A stretch of 36,587 bases of DNA from Actinomycetota bacterium (lineage in GTDB: Bacteria > Actinomycetota > Geothermincolia > Fen-727 > Anoxymicrobiaceae), in NCBI GenBank assembly GCA_018831265.1, contig JAHJCO010000003.1, forward strand, positions 1 through 36,587, in the 5' to 3' direction. The position numbers and the translations under genes are program-made. The notes beneath the pieces are model-generated. The model ran no database searches and was not told where the DNA came from. It worked only from the letters and a program-made list of their open reading frames with translations. Below are positions 8,034 through 16,505 of this stretch, piece after piece; position 1 is the first letter of the stretch; each line of letters begins with the position of its first letter.

Positions 8034-8645
8034 TCACGATCCGTTCCCCGAGGTGCCCTGCTGCGCGGACGCGCCGTCGGCGATCATGATCATGGTGCCG
8101 TCGCCCTGTATATCCCGCCGGACCGTCACGACCCTCGCATCGTCCCCGGACCCGAAGCTGAACATGGTGCCCGATGCGGTGACGCCGCCGGGTCCGCCGG
8201 AGAGTGACAGCTCCTTCTCCTCGAAGCCGCTCTCTTTTTCGAGCTGCTCCCTGTACCAGGCAACGACCTTCTCGGAGGAGTCCGAGGTCTGATACATAGC
8301 CAGCGGACGACCCATGGGCCCCATCCCGGGCCCGCCACCGGGTGTGCTCGAGCCCGGCATCGGGCCCGACATCCCGGGAGCGCCCTCCATCGGGGGAGGA
8401 GCGCTGCCCTGCGGAAGGTCCGCTGGAGGTCCTCCGGAAGTCCCACCGCGCGGTCCACCGGAGAACGTTGCCTCGGTGGCGCCCGGGTAGACGGGGACGC
8501 CGAGGTCCTCGGCGTCGACGACCTTCCCGGCATCCGTCGTCTTGGAGTCCCCGCCGTTGGTCTTTCCGGCGGAACCCCCGCACCCCGCAAACAGCAGCGC
8601 CGCCATCAGCAGGACCGTTGCGAGGAGGAACAGTGCTCTCTTCAT
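8034..8645 (-). CDS. Lipoprotein with Gly/Pro/Met-rich insert
   Basis: A 203-residue exported lipoprotein. The start is ATG 8645 with AAGGAG upstream; the signal peptide ends in the lipobox LLFAGC, with the lipidated Cys near 23. After a short linker come VPVYPGATEAT and, past an insert, YQTSDSSEKVVAWYREQLEK. This pattern (YPGA, then a threonine/serine strand, then VVxWYxxQL) recurs in many bacterial surface lipoproteins of unknown function. The insert of about 60 residues is almost all Gly, Pro, Ser and Met (for example GMSGPMPGSSTPGGGPGMG). It is seven bases from the ATPase gene before it and 39 from the protease gene after it, so it belongs to the same operon. It could be the extracytoplasmic partner of the ABC permease. 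Confidence 0.85.
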   Translation of the reverse strand: MKRALFLLATVLLMAALLFAGCGGSAGKTNGGDSKTTDAGKVVDAEDLGVPVYPGATEATFSGGPRGGTSGGPPADLPQGSAPPPMEGAPGMSGPMPGSSTPGGGPGMGPMGRPLAMYQTSDSSEKVVAWYREQLEKESGFEEKELSLSGGPGGVTASGTMFSFGSGDDARVVTVRRDIQGDGTMIMIADGASAQQGTSGNGS

Positions 8646-8652
8646 CTTCTCC

Positions 8653-9378
8653 TTATCCTCCCAGACGGGCCCCATCGCCGGGCCTCGTCTGTCGGACTGT
8701 GATCTCGCTCAGGCGCCCGTCCGTCATGTGGAACGCCCTGTCGCTCACGTTCAGGATGCTCTCGTCATGCGTCACCATCAGGATGCACTTCCCGTTCTCC
8801 TTCGCCAGGGCGCTGAGGATGGCGATGACGGTCTGGCCCGTCGCCGTGTCCAGGTTCCCGGTGGGCTCGTCGGCCAGGATGACGTCGGGGTCGTTGGCCA
8901 GCGCGCGCGCGATCGCCACCCGCTGGTTCTCCCCCCCGCTCATCTTGTTGGGCCTGGCCTTGAGAAGCCTGCCGTCTATACCCATTCGTTCCAGCAGACC
9001 CGTGGCCCTGGTCCTCTGCTCCTCGGGCGAGGTCCCCAGGATGTCCATGGGCAGCATCACGTTCTCCAGCGCGGTGAGGGTCGGGATGAGGTTGAAGAAC
9101 TGGAACACGAACCCAACGCTCTCCCGTCGGTAGTCGATCAGGTCGGCGGAAGGGGCGAGTATATTGTGGCCCGCCACCTCGATGGTGCCCGAGTCGGGCT
9201 TCTCCAGCGAGCCGATGACGTACAGCAGGGTGGTCTTGCCCGAGCCCGAGGGGCCCACGATCGTGGTGACCTCCCCGGCGTCGGCCGTAAAGCTCACCCG
9301 GTCAACCGCGGTGACGTCCCCCGCCTTGACCTGGAAAGTCTTGCTGACGTCATCGACCTCGAGAATCTGCTCACGCAT
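8653..9378 (-). CDS. ABC transporter ATP-binding protein, MacB/LolD type
   Basis: A 241-residue ATPase. Walker A is GPSGSGKTTLL, the Q-loop lies in VGFVFQFFNLIPTLTALENV, the signature is MSGGENQRVAIARAL, Walker B is DVILADEPTGNLD, and the switch His is in LMVTHDES. The family is the one that powers MacB, LolCDE and FtsX-like permeases, which act as mechanotransmitters on the extracytoplasmic side rather than moving solutes through the membrane. The cognate permease is directly upstream (nine-base gap) and the lipoprotein directly downstream. The signature starts with Met instead of Leu and has Glu for Gln, a tolerated variation. Confidence 0.95.
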   Translation of the reverse strand: MREQILEVDDVSKTFQVKAGDVTAVDRVSFTADAGEVTTIVGPSGSGKTTLLYVIGSLEKPDSGTIEVAGHNILAPSADLIDYRRESVGFVFQFFNLIPTLTALENVMLPMDILGTSPEEQRTRATGLLERMGIDGRLLKARPNKMSGGENQRVAIARALANDPDVILADEPTGNLDTATGQTVIAILSALAKENGKCILMVTHDESILNVSDRAFHMTDGRLSEITVRQTRPGDGARLGG

Positions 9379-9387
9379 GTTGCGACC

Positions 9388-10926
9388 TCATTCCATGCTC
9401 AGGACCCGCGCGGGCCTCAGTCTCGTTATCCAGAGGACCGGGATCGCCATGCCCACCAGGCTTATCCCGATAAGTATCAGCACGCCGTACAGGAACAGCG
9501 TGCCGCGGTAGACCACGTTCAGTTTCGCCGCCTCCTGCTGCTGGGTCTGCGCCCCGAAGTTGAACCGGCTCCCCTGCTTGTAGAGGCCTTCGCCGCTCAT
9601 TGCCCTCATCACGCCGGGGCCGCCGGGGCCGCTCTGCTGGGTCTGCTGGCTTGTGGATGCGCCGGTATCGGGCAGCAGCCAGTTGCCCATGCTCTGGCCG
9701 ATCAAGGCCGTGACCCCCATCGCCAGGATTATTGCCACCAGACAGATACACAGCACCTCGACCGCGAACTGGCCGATGACCTGCCTGTTGGTCGATCCGA
9801 TCGCCTTGAGTATTCCCAGCTCGCGCGTCCTGCCTCCGACTATGATGAACATCGCCAGAAGGATGATGAGGGCGCAGGCCCCCAGCGCCCCGGCCAGGCC
9901 TATCATCGAGGTGTTCCTGGCCTTGATCACCGGGTCCGCGATGGACTGGTAGTCGGACAGGTCGGTGGCAAACGTGTACTTGCCGTCCGTCCCTTTCGTC
10001 TCGGCCTTGAAGGTAGCCTTCAGCGCGGCGGTGTCATCCACCGAGTCGAAGTAGTAGGAGCCAAGGGACAGGTACCCCGGCGTAGCGTTGAGCTTCTGCA
10101 CCACCGAGGTCGGGGCGTAGAAGGAGCTGCCGGCCGGGTTGAAGGCCTGTCCCCCGGTACCGCCCTCCTGGCTCTGCCCTTCGGCCTCAACGGTCTCGTA
10201 GATGCCGACTATCTTCAGTTCTATTGTCGAGTCGGCACCCGACGCGCCGCTTATCTGCGCCTCGATGGTATCGCCGACCTTCAGTTCGTTCTCCGCGGCG
10301 AGGTTCTTCTCGATCAGCACCACCGGGTTCGCTTCCTGGTAGTCCTCGTAGGTGAAGAAGGCGCCCGACACCAGCTTCTTGGCCCCGGTGGAGAAATCGG
10401 ACGCCGAGGCGCCGTTGGTATTCCCGTTGAAGGAGAACATGTTGGCGTTGCTGGTTCCTCCGAGACCTCCGCTGCCGGGTCCTTCGTCACCCTGCCTCAT
10501 GGAGAACATCTGCTGGAGGCTGGTGTTGGTGATTCCCGGGACCGTCACCATCGACTCCAGCACCTTGTCGTAGGTCTTGATGTACTCGTCCTGCGAAAAC
10601 TCGTCTGTGAGCTCCTCGGGGACGAGGTTCTCCACTCGATTGACGAAGGTCTGCGCCTCGGTCATGCTGCGCGCCTCGGCCTGCCGCTCCGCCTGACTCT
10701 TCTCGCGCTCGGCCTCGAACTGCTCCATCTGGTACTCGGAGCTGACCTTGATCTCCCCGTAGTTCCCCACCGTGGCCTTGATGGTCTCGACCTGGCTGTC
10801 GGCGGCCAGCTTGACCGCCAGCATGGACATGGAGAACGTCAGGCAGACGAACAGCAGCACCACCAGTATCAGGTTACGCGTGTAGTTGCGGTGAAAGCTC
10901 CTGAAACCCCTGTGAAATGATCTCAT
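9388..10926 (-). CDS. ABC transporter permease, MacB/FtsX family
   Basis: A 512-residue membrane protein with the MacB layout: one membrane segment near 17-37, a large extracytoplasmic domain (about 40-335), then three membrane segments (about 342-366, 382-410 and 476-502). The segment GGRTRELGILKAIGSTNRQVI is the conserved coupling region of FtsX-like permeases. The ectodomain contains a Gly/Ser/Asn-rich stretch (GGLGGTSNANMFSFNGNTNG). The last outer loop, usually short, is about 60 residues long and rich in Gly and Gln (STSQQTQQSGPGGPG). It forms a transporter with the ATPase nine bases downstream. Likely jobs are lipoprotein or peptide export or envelope stress signalling; sequence alone cannot choose. 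Confidence 0.92.
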   Translation of the reverse strand: MRSFHRGFRSFHRNYTRNLILVVLLFVCLTFSMSMLAVKLAADSQVETIKATVGNYGEIKVSSEYQMEQFEAEREKSQAERQAEARSMTEAQTFVNRVENLVPEELTDEFSQDEYIKTYDKVLESMVTVPGITNTSLQQMFSMRQGDEGPGSGGLGGTSNANMFSFNGNTNGASASDFSTGAKKLVSGAFFTYEDYQEANPVVLIEKNLAAENELKVGDTIEAQISGASGADSTIELKIVGIYETVEAEGQSQEGGTGGQAFNPAGSSFYAPTSVVQKLNATPGYLSLGSYYFDSVDDTAALKATFKAETKGTDGKYTFATDLSDYQSIADPVIKARNTSMIGLAGALGACALIILLAMFIIVGGRTRELGILKAIGSTNRQVIGQFAVEVLCICLVAIILAMGVTALIGQSMGNWLLPDTGASTSQQTQQSGPGGPGVMRAMSGEGLYKQGSRFNFGAQTQQQEAAKLNVVYRGTLFLYGVLILIGISLVGMAIPVLWITRLRPARVLSME

Positions 10927-10935
10927 CTTGCCCGC

Positions 10936-11712
10936 CTATGAGTCCGGGTACCCGGCAAGAGGTATCGTGACCTCTTCGCCGTAGTCGGTACCGCTCGTCT
11001 TGCGTATCACCAGCGAGGTGTTGTCCTTTGTCACACCCGCGTTCTTCCCGGTGCTCATGGGGTTAAGGTCGAAGAACACGAAGACCTTGTCGATGCTCTC
11101 CAGCTCCTTGAGCTTGTAAGTGACCGCCTGCAGGTCCTCGTAGCTCAAGAGAGTCGCCGATATCTCGTCGTCGTCCACGTACCCGCCATACGTCGTGGTG
11201 GTCCCGTAGTAGTCCTCGTAGGCGTCCGCGTCGATGCCGGGGCTCGTGAGGCGGAATGAGTACTCCGAGAGGTCGACCAGGTGGTCCGTGGAGGCGTTCA
11301 TGATGGCGAACTCCACCTCGAGGTAGTCGCCCTTGACCTCGCGCCCGCCCGATGAGAGCACGCTCTTGTTGGAGTCGGGCCTGGTGGCGCTGACCGCGGT
11401 GAACCGCCCGCCGACGAGGTCGGCCGCGCTCTTCGGGGTGGTGGAGGTCGTCTGCTCTGTGCTCGTCTGGCTCGTCCCGGCGGTCCCTGTGCCGGAACTC
11501 TCCGGCGTGGACGTCTCAGTAGTCGTCGGTGTGGTGGACTCGGTGGTCGCCTCCTGCTCGTCCACCCCGGGCGGCAGCTTTGTCGCGGTGCCGGTGGATT
11601 GAGCCCCGCCGCCCGAACCCCCGCAGGAGGCAAGGACCGTGGCCGCCATGGCCAGGGCAGCCAGCACGCACAGCCAGGTACCGACCCGCCTGTACCTTGA
11701 CCTAACCGTCAT
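10936..11712 (-). CDS. Lipoprotein with Ser/Thr-rich linker and DUF4352-like domain
   Basis: A 258-residue exported lipoprotein, first gene of the five-gene operon (nine bases before the permease). The signal peptide ends in the lipobox TVLASC with Cys30 as lipid site. Residues about 40-90 are nearly all Thr, Ser, Glu and Gly, a spacer common in actinobacterial cell-envelope lipoproteins. The C-terminal part has the strand pattern of DUF4352-type immunoglobulin-like domains: KGDYLEVEFAIMNASTDHL, FRLTSPGIDADAYED and FVFFDLNPMSTG near the end. Such domains are found in extracytoplasmic lipoproteins linked to transporters. The family assignment is by eye and moderate; the lipoprotein call is firm. 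Confidence 0.82.
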   Translation of the reverse strand: MTVRSRYRRVGTWLCVLAALAMAATVLASCGGSGGGAQSTGTATKLPPGVDEQEATTESTTPTTTETSTPESSGTGTAGTSQTSTEQTTSTTPKSAADLVGGRFTAVSATRPDSNKSVLSSGGREVKGDYLEVEFAIMNASTDHLVDLSEYSFRLTSPGIDADAYEDYYGTTTTYGGYVDDDEISATLLSYEDLQAVTYKLKELESIDKVFVFFDLNPMSTGKNAGVTKDNTSLVIRKTSGTDYGEEVTIPLAGYPDS

Positions 11713-11810
11713 CTCGCATCATCCCTTTCTCCCGCCGTCCGCTCCACGAGCTGGTAGTGCCATCTTCAAGGGTTGTTTTATATGCAAAGCCTGAGAAAAC
11801 GCTTAGTAGA

Positions 11811-11825
11811 CGGGGTCAGACCCCG
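11811..11825. repeat. Palindromic core repeat, copy E
   Basis: CGGGGTC-A-GACCCCG is a perfect 15-base palindrome in the gap between the lipoprotein operon start and the kinase end. It carries the GGTCAGACC version of the shared core and sits 33 bases before a copy of the longer repeat family. Confidence 0.7.
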
Positions 11826-11857
11826 CTTTTGTCGTTCGAGCAGTAAGCACAACAACC

Positions 11858-11954
11858 ATGAAAGAAAACCTCAGACCAAAACTTGCATCGCGTGTGAAAG
11901 AAATGGTCTGAGGTATTCTTTCATGTGAAAGAAATGGTCTGAGGTATTCTTTCA
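11858..11954. repeat. Long hairpin repeat R1 (GGTCTGAGG family)
   Basis: The left arm (from 11858) contains AACCTCAGACCA. It pairs with TGGTCTGAGGTATTCTTTCA in a 29-base unit that occurs twice in tandem (11895-11923 and 11926-11954), each unit itself bounded by TGAAAGAA/TTCTTTCA. The left arm can therefore pair with either right unit, giving two alternative long hairpins with one mismatch. The 21 bases at 11867-11887 recur exactly at 19401-19421, where the same left-arm plus double-right-arm structure is found. Confidence 0.85.
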
Positions 11955-11974
11955 CGCCCTGGTATGGGAGAGGT

Positions 11975-13045
11975 CTATTCCTCGGCGGCGGTCGGCGTTA
12001 CTTCCAGCCGGGACCCCGCCCGAGGACCGTGCGGCGATCTCCTGGCGTAATGCGTGAGTGGGAGGCGCGCGGTAACGGTAGTCCCGCTTCCCTGGACGCT
12101 CCGTATGTCCACGGTTCCCCTGTGCATCTCGGCGATACGCCTCGCTATCGAGAGCCCGAGCCCGTAGCCCTCGACCCGGCGAGTGGGGTCTGCGAACTTA
12201 CCCCGGTAGAAACGGTCGAACACGTGGCCAAGGTCTTCGGGACTGATGCCGAGGCCCTGGTCGGCGACCGTTATGACCGCATGGCGCCCCATGACGGCCG
12301 TGGATACCTTGACGGTCGTACCGGCCTCGCTGTACTTGACGCTGTTGTCAACGAGGATGACCAGCAGCTCGACCAGGCTCGCTCGGTCCCCGGGGATCTC
12401 GACGTCCTCGCCGCCGGTTTCGACGGCGATCCCCGCCGACTCGGCCGAGTGCCCGACCCGTTCCACCGCCGCGTCGACCACATCCTTCAGCGCTACATTG
12501 CCCAGGACGGCCCCGGTCGCTTCCTCGTACTGGGCCAGCTTGAGCAGGCTGTTCGACAGGGACTCCAGCTTGCCGATCTCCTCGATGCTGCTCTCCAGGA
12601 GCTCACGAACCTCGCCCGGAGAAAGCTCCCCACCCCTTAGCGCGACTTCGATCTCGGTACGCATGGCGGTCAGGGGGGTGCGGAGCTCGTGGGCCGCGTC
12701 GGAAGTGAACCGGCTCTGCAGGTCGAACGCCTCCTGCATCGGTGTGAGCTCCCGCTTGGCAAGCCAGTAGGAGAGGATGCCGGCCAGGAACAGGACCGCG
12801 ATGTTGAAGTAGACAAGCGAAAGCCCTATGTTGCGCTTGACCTCGTGCACGGCGCCGGGATCGAACCTGTGCGGGAACTCCGGCGGCGGCGGCTCGATTA
12901 TGAGTATGCGCTCGTTCATCTGGAGCCTGCGCTCCAGCGGACTCGAGCTCACACGGTAGACGGCGTAGCTCAGGAAGCCGCTGACCAGCATGATCAGCGC
13001 GAGGTACCCCAGTGTGAGCTTGACCAGGGTGCGCCTGAGGTTCAC
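11975..13045 (-). CDS. OmpR-partner sensor histidine kinase
   Basis: A 356-residue kinase with two membrane segments (about 10-31 and 72-95) around a short outer loop of about 45 residues, too small for a classic ligand domain. The dimerisation domain follows almost directly, with His119 in DAAHELRTPLTAMR. The ATPase domain has LVDNSVKYS (N box), VADQGLGISPEDL (G1), VFDRFYRGKF (F box) and GYGLGLSIARRIA (G2). Its start ATG overlaps the response regulator stop by four bases (ATGA, 13042-13045), so the two are translationally coupled and surely partners. The pair lies upstream of the lipoprotein/ABC/HtrA operon on the same strand and may regulate it, although a repeat-filled 260-base gap separates them. 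Confidence 0.94.
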   Translation of the reverse strand: MNLRRTLVKLTLGYLALIMLVSGFLSYAVYRVSSSPLERRLQMNERILIIEPPPPEFPHRFDPGAVHEVKRNIGLSLVYFNIAVLFLAGILSYWLAKRELTPMQEAFDLQSRFTSDAAHELRTPLTAMRTEIEVALRGGELSPGEVRELLESSIEEIGKLESLSNSLLKLAQYEEATGAVLGNVALKDVVDAAVERVGHSAESAGIAVETGGEDVEIPGDRASLVELLVILVDNSVKYSEAGTTVKVSTAVMGRHAVITVADQGLGISPEDLGHVFDRFYRGKFADPTRRVEGYGLGLSIARRIAEMHRGTVDIRSVQGSGTTVTARLPLTHYARRSPHGPRAGSRLEVTPTAAEE

Positions 13046-13722
13046 TCCTTCTCCCCTATCTTGTAGCCGAAGCCCCTCACGGTGTGGATGAGCGCCGGGC
13101 CCTCGAAGGGCTTGTCCACCTTGCCGCGAAGGTACCCTATGTAGACCTCGACCGTGTTCGGCAGGACATCGGCGTCATAATCCCAGACGTGCGCGATTAT
13201 GCTCTCCCTGCTCAGGACTATGTCCTGGTTGCGCATCAGGTACTCGAGCAGTGCGTACTCGGTCCGGGACAGGGGTATCCGGCTGCCGGCGCGTGCGGCC
13301 TCGAAGGTGCCGGTGTCCAGCGTCAGGTCAGCGACCCGGAGTGTCTCTCCCACCGTGCCCCGCGGGCGGCGCAGTAGCGCCCTGATCCTGGCCAGCAACT
13401 CCTCGAAGGCGAACGGCTTGACCAGGTAGTCGTCCCCGCCCACGTTGAGGCCCTGCACGCGGTCGGCTACCTTGTCCCTGGCGGTCAGGAAGAGCACCGG
13501 GACCGCCATGTCGCGAGAGCGGACCTCGCGGCAGACATCCATGCCGTCGCGGGATCCCGGCAGCATGCGGTCGATTATCAGCAGGTCGTACTCCTGGGTC
13601 ACGGCCAGGCCGAGCCCCTCGTCGAAGTCCAGTGCGATGTCGACCGCAAACGACTCCTGCTCGAGCCCCTTCTTGACGGCCCTGGCGATCTTCCTGTCGT
13701 CCTCTATGACTAGTATCCTCAT
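13042..13722 (-). CDS. OmpR/PhoB-family response regulator
   Basis: A 226-residue regulator. The receiver domain (1-120) has Glu7-Asp8-Asp9, phospho-acceptor Asp51 in LLIIDRMLPGSRDG and Lys in DDYLVKPFAFEELLAR. The C-terminal winged helix (about 130-224) has SRTEYALLEYLMRNQDIVLSR split over the transactivation loop and ends VRGFGYKIG. The start is ATG 13722 with GGAGG six bases upstream. It is coupled to the kinase that follows. The hairpin repeat at 13746-13776 sits immediately upstream of its ribosome site and could affect its promoter or mRNA leader. Confidence 0.95.
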   Translation of the reverse strand: MRILVIEDDRKIARAVKKGLEQESFAVDIALDFDEGLGLAVTQEYDLLIIDRMLPGSRDGMDVCREVRSRDMAVPVLFLTARDKVADRVQGLNVGGDDYLVKPFAFEELLARIRALLRRPRGTVGETLRVADLTLDTGTFEAARAGSRIPLSRTEYALLEYLMRNQDIVLSRESIIAHVWDYDADVLPNTVEVYIGYLRGKVDKPFEGPALIHTVRGFGYKIGEKE

Positions 13723-13745
13723 CTTTGGCCTCCGTATAGCCAGAG

Positions 13746-13776
13746 TGTAGCAAAAGGGTCAGGCACTTTTGCTACA
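13746..13776. repeat. Core-plus-arms hairpin repeat, copy D
   Basis: TGTAGCAAAAG (13746-13756) and CTTTTGCTACA (13766-13776) form a perfect 11-bp stem around GGTCAGGCA. On the other strand the loop reads TGCCTGACC, the shared core; the arms differ from those of all other copies. It lies 24 bases before the response regulator start. Confidence 0.8.
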
Positions 13777-13847
13777 CATCGACATATCGGTCCCTCTACT
13801 TACTTCTAGAGCCGATGCCTGAGAAACTGCTGAGTGCGGCGGTTCTC

Positions 13848-13871
13848 AGGGTCCGCTCAGGAACGGACCCT
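13848..13871. promoter_or_regulatory. Inverted repeat overlapping a -10-like hexamer
   Basis: AGGGTCCG (13848-13855) and CGGACCCT (13864-13871) form a perfect 8-bp inverted repeat whose right end runs into TACAAT (13871-13876). A second inverted repeat, CTGAGAA/TTCTCAG (13819-13825, 13843-13849), lies just upstream. Together they resemble an operator in front of the small membrane protein at 13926 and near the divergent response regulator. No good -35 is seen. Confidence 0.35.
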
Positions 13872-13925
13872 ACAATCGAGCTTGAGAAAGGGACAGGCAG
13901 GAAGAGCGTACGAAGGAGAAGTAAC

Positions 13926-14381
13926 ATGGAAGAGACCACCGGCGGTACGCCGGAAGGCAAGACCGAGGAGATAGCCCCCTCCGCCGCTTCCGAGGCCCCG
14001 GCGGGAGAGGGCACCGCGGCCATTGAGCCAGCCGGCCAGGCACAGCAGAAGGCCGCGAAGAAACACGATTGGAAGACGATCGCACTCGTCGCCGTTTCCA
14101 GCATAGCCGTACTGCTGCTCGTCGCGACCATCGTTCTGGCGGTCACCGGCGATTTCGGCGGTCACAAGGGACTCCGATTCAAGGACCGTTTGCAACAGCA
14201 CGGGCAGGGCCTCCAGAGGATGCCGGGGCGGGGACCGGGTTCGCGGAAGTGGCAGGAGGGCGAGAGTCAGCTTCCCAGGTTCCGCAGGCAGCTGCCGGAC
14301 CAGTCGGCGCCCGGCCCCGATACGACGACAGAGCCGGCTCCCGGGGTCCCCACGACGCCGGGACAGGGCTCGAGCATCTAG
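13926..14381 (+). CDS. Small single-span membrane protein, function unknown
   Basis: A 151-residue protein I do not recognise. ATG 13926 is preferred over earlier in-frame starts because AAGGAG lies eight bases upstream. Residues 1-45 are Glu/Ala/Pro/Gly-rich and probably cytoplasmic. One membrane helix (about 50-76, TIALVAVSSIAVLLLVATIV) follows. The outer C-terminal part is short, basic, rich in Gln/Gly/Arg, and ends in a Thr/Pro/Gly-rich tail. The gene is divergent from the OmpR-type pair and is closed by a strong terminator. Divergence from a two-component system and small membrane topology suggest a regulated envelope-stress protein, which is only inference. Confidence 0.72.
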   Translation: MEETTGGTPEGKTEEIAPSAASEAPAGEGTAAIEPAGQAQQKAAKKHDWKTIALVAVSSIAVLLLVATIVLAVTGDFGGHKGLRFKDRLQQHGQGLQRMPGRGPGSRKWQEGESQLPRFRRQLPDQSAPGPDTTTEPAPGVPTTPGQGSSI

Positions 14382-14407
14382 TACCCGATACGTGTAACCT
14401 CCACCCT

Positions 14408-14447
14408 GGAGGCGGCGGTCCCCCCTACCGTCGCCTCCTTTCTTTTG
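14408..14447 (+). terminator. Rho-independent terminator
   Basis: GGAGGCGGCGGT (14408-14419) pairs with ACCGTCGCCTCC (14427-14438) with one G-T pair and a 7-base C-rich loop. The stem is followed by TTTCTTTTG. It closes the small membrane protein gene that ends at 14381. Confidence 0.85.
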
Positions 14448-14519
14448 TCGACCTGTTCGCCGGTGCCTGTCTGTTAGAATCGAGCGGAACAGCCACGCCC
14501 GGGACCACAGGGGGTAATC

Positions 14520-16421
14520 ATGGACACGAAGGACGCCACGGGATTCACGGAAGAGGCCAACCGCTCCTTCCGCGGGGACTCCGGCCTGGACTGGGCCGAT
14601 ACCACCGACCACGAGGCGTCGCGGCGCGGCTTCATCGCGAGCCTCGATGACACGGCGATCAGGACGGAGGACGGCCGGTGCGTTTGGGACCTGGCACCTT
14701 ACTCCTTCCTTGAGCGGGAGGAGCCCCCCGCCACCGTCAACCCGAGCCTCTGGCGGCAGGCACGGCTCAACATGGCACACGGCCTTTTCCAGGTGACCGA
14801 CAGGATCTACCAGGTCCGCGGTCACGACCTGTCGGTGATCAGCTTCATCCGTGGCGAGAAGGGCTGGATAGTCATCGACCCCTTGATCTCGGCCGAGTGC
14901 GCGAGTGCATCGCTGGAGCTTGTGCTGGAGCAGGTCGAGAAGCTTCCCGTCACCACGGTGATCTACACCCACAGCCACATAGACCACTTTGGAGGCGTGA
15001 AGGGAGTGGTCTCGGATGAGGACGTAGGCGCCGGGCGAGTGAGGATCGTGGCTCCGGAGGGATTCCTGGAGGCGGCCGTCAGCGAGAACGTGATGGCCGG
15101 GAACGCGATGGGCCGGCGGGCGAGCTACATGTACGGGAGCCTCCTGCCGGTGGGTCCGCGCGGGCAGGTCGACGCGGCCCTCGGAAAGCGGACCTCGTCC
15201 GGGACGGTCACGCTCATCCCGCCCACGGACTACGTGAGAGAGACCGGCTACGAGATGACCCTGGACGGCGTGGACCTCGTCTTCCAGGTGACTCCGGGCA
15301 CGGAGGCTCCCGCGGAGATGAACTTCTACTTCCCCGGCATGTCCGCGCTCTGCATGGCCGAGAACTGCTCGCACAACATGCACAACCTGCTCACCCTGCG
15401 CGGGGCGCAGGTGCGCGACGCGCGTGCCTGGTCCCACTATCTGGACGAGGCCATCGGGCTGTTCTCCAGTAAGGCCGAGCTGGTCTTCACCAGCCACCAC
15501 TGGCCCGTTTGGGGCCGGGAGCGCGCGCTCGAGTACCTGAAGAAGCAGCGTGACATGTACAGGTACCTGCACGACCAGACCGTGCGGATGATGAACGCCG
15601 GGTACACCGGGATCGAGATAGCCGAGATGCTCGAGCTTCCCGAGGAACTCGCCCGTGAGTGGTACAACCGCGGCTACTACGGGAGTGTCAGCCACAACGT
15701 CAAGGCCATCTACCAGAGGTACATGGGGTGGTTCGATGGCAACCCGGCGAGCCTCCACCCGATTCCGCCGGAAGAGGCGGGCGCGAAGTACGTCGAGTTC
15801 ATGGGAGGCGCTGACGCGCTGCTTGACAGGGCCCGGGCCGCCTTCGATAACGGGGAGTACCGCTGGGTAGCCCAGGTGGTCAACCATCTCGTCTTCGCGG
15901 AACCCGACAATGAATCCGCGCGTTCGCTCCAGGCCGACGCGCTGGAGCAGCTCGGGTACCAGTCGGAGAACGCCACCTGGCGCAACTTCTACCTGACGGG
16001 AGCGATGGAGCTTAGAAACGGGGTGGTCCGGAACGAAGCGGCGGTGCAGACGGCCGCGGCTGACCTGGTGCTGTCACTCACCCCCGAGATGGTCTTCGAC
16101 GCCATGGCGGTGCACCTCGACGGGCCGAGGGCTGCGGGGAAGACTGTGACATTGAACGTGCGCTTCACCGACACGGGGCGTGCTTTTCACCTGACGCTGG
16201 AAAACAGCGTGCTGAACCACGAGGAGGGCGCGCTCGACGGAGCGGACGCGACCCTGAGCCTGCCGTTCAGGCTGCTCGGGGACATCGCCGGCGGGACCGC
16301 GGATTTGCAGGCCTCGCTCGGCAAAGGCGAGATATCGGTCGAGGGCTCGGGTGAGAAGGTCGGCGAGCTGTTCTCATCGATGGACCGCGACGACTTCTGG
16401 TTCAACATCGTCACCCCTTGA
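14520..16421 (+). CDS. Alkylsulfatase-like metallo-beta-lactamase-fold hydrolase (SdsA1/BDS1 family)
   Basis: A 633-residue protein with the three-part layout of type III alkylsulfatases. The metallo-beta-lactamase domain (about 80-350) has the zinc motif THSHIDHFGG (His151, His153, Asp155, His156), the family-specific AENCSHNMHN and the late ligand segment FTSHHWPVWG. An alpha-helical dimerisation domain follows (about 360-500, including GIEIAEMLELPEELAREWYN and RWVAQVVNHLVFAEP). The C-terminus (about 510-633) is an SCP2-like lipid-binding domain. Known members cleave sulfate from alkyl sulfates such as SDS. No signal peptide is visible at the start (ATG 14520 after AGGGGG), so it is probably cytoplasmic, unlike secreted SdsA1. 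It is a single gene between a terminator and two repeat elements. Confidence 0.9.
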   Translation: MDTKDATGFTEEANRSFRGDSGLDWADTTDHEASRRGFIASLDDTAIRTEDGRCVWDLAPYSFLEREEPPATVNPSLWRQARLNMAHGLFQVTDRIYQVRGHDLSVISFIRGEKGWIVIDPLISAECASASLELVLEQVEKLPVTTVIYTHSHIDHFGGVKGVVSDEDVGAGRVRIVAPEGFLEAAVSENVMAGNAMGRRASYMYGSLLPVGPRGQVDAALGKRTSSGTVTLIPPTDYVRETGYEMTLDGVDLVFQVTPGTEAPAEMNFYFPGMSALCMAENCSHNMHNLLTLRGAQVRDARAWSHYLDEAIGLFSSKAELVFTSHHWPVWGRERALEYLKKQRDMYRYLHDQTVRMMNAGYTGIEIAEMLELPEELAREWYNRGYYGSVSHNVKAIYQRYMGWFDGNPASLHPIPPEEAGAKYVEFMGGADALLDRARAAFDNGEYRWVAQVVNHLVFAEPDNESARSLQADALEQLGYQSENATWRNFYLTGAMELRNGVVRNEAAVQTAAADLVLSLTPEMVFDAMAVHLDGPRAAGKTVTLNVRFTDTGRAFHLTLENSVLNHEEGALDGADATLSLPFRLLGDIAGGTADLQASLGKGEISVEGSGEKVGELFSSMDRDDFWFNIVTP

Positions 16422-16428
16422 AGGTCAC

Positions 16429-16479
16429 ACTAATAGTTAGAGCCTAATGTGCCAGGCACATTAGTCGGGAAGTATTAGT
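16429..16479. repeat. Core-plus-arms palindromic repeat, copy B1
   Basis: ACTAATA (16429-16435) and TATTAGT (16473-16479) enclose a perfect 21-base palindrome at 16444-16464 (CTAATGTGCC-A-GGCACATTAG). It begins eight bases after the alkylsulfatase stop. The arms match copies A and B2; here the core is in the GCCAGGC orientation. Confidence 0.85.
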
Positions 16480-16505
16480 CCAGCTATCCACATACGCCCC
16501 AGGGG

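Noticed and set aside
11858..11954. CRISPR array
   Set aside because: Only two repeat units of about 30 bases with a 2-base spacing, self-complementary through their whole length, and no cas genes.
13857..15887. Long minus-strand frame across the alkylsulfatase region
   Set aside because: It is the antisense shadow of well-supported plus-strand genes and encodes no recognisable domain.
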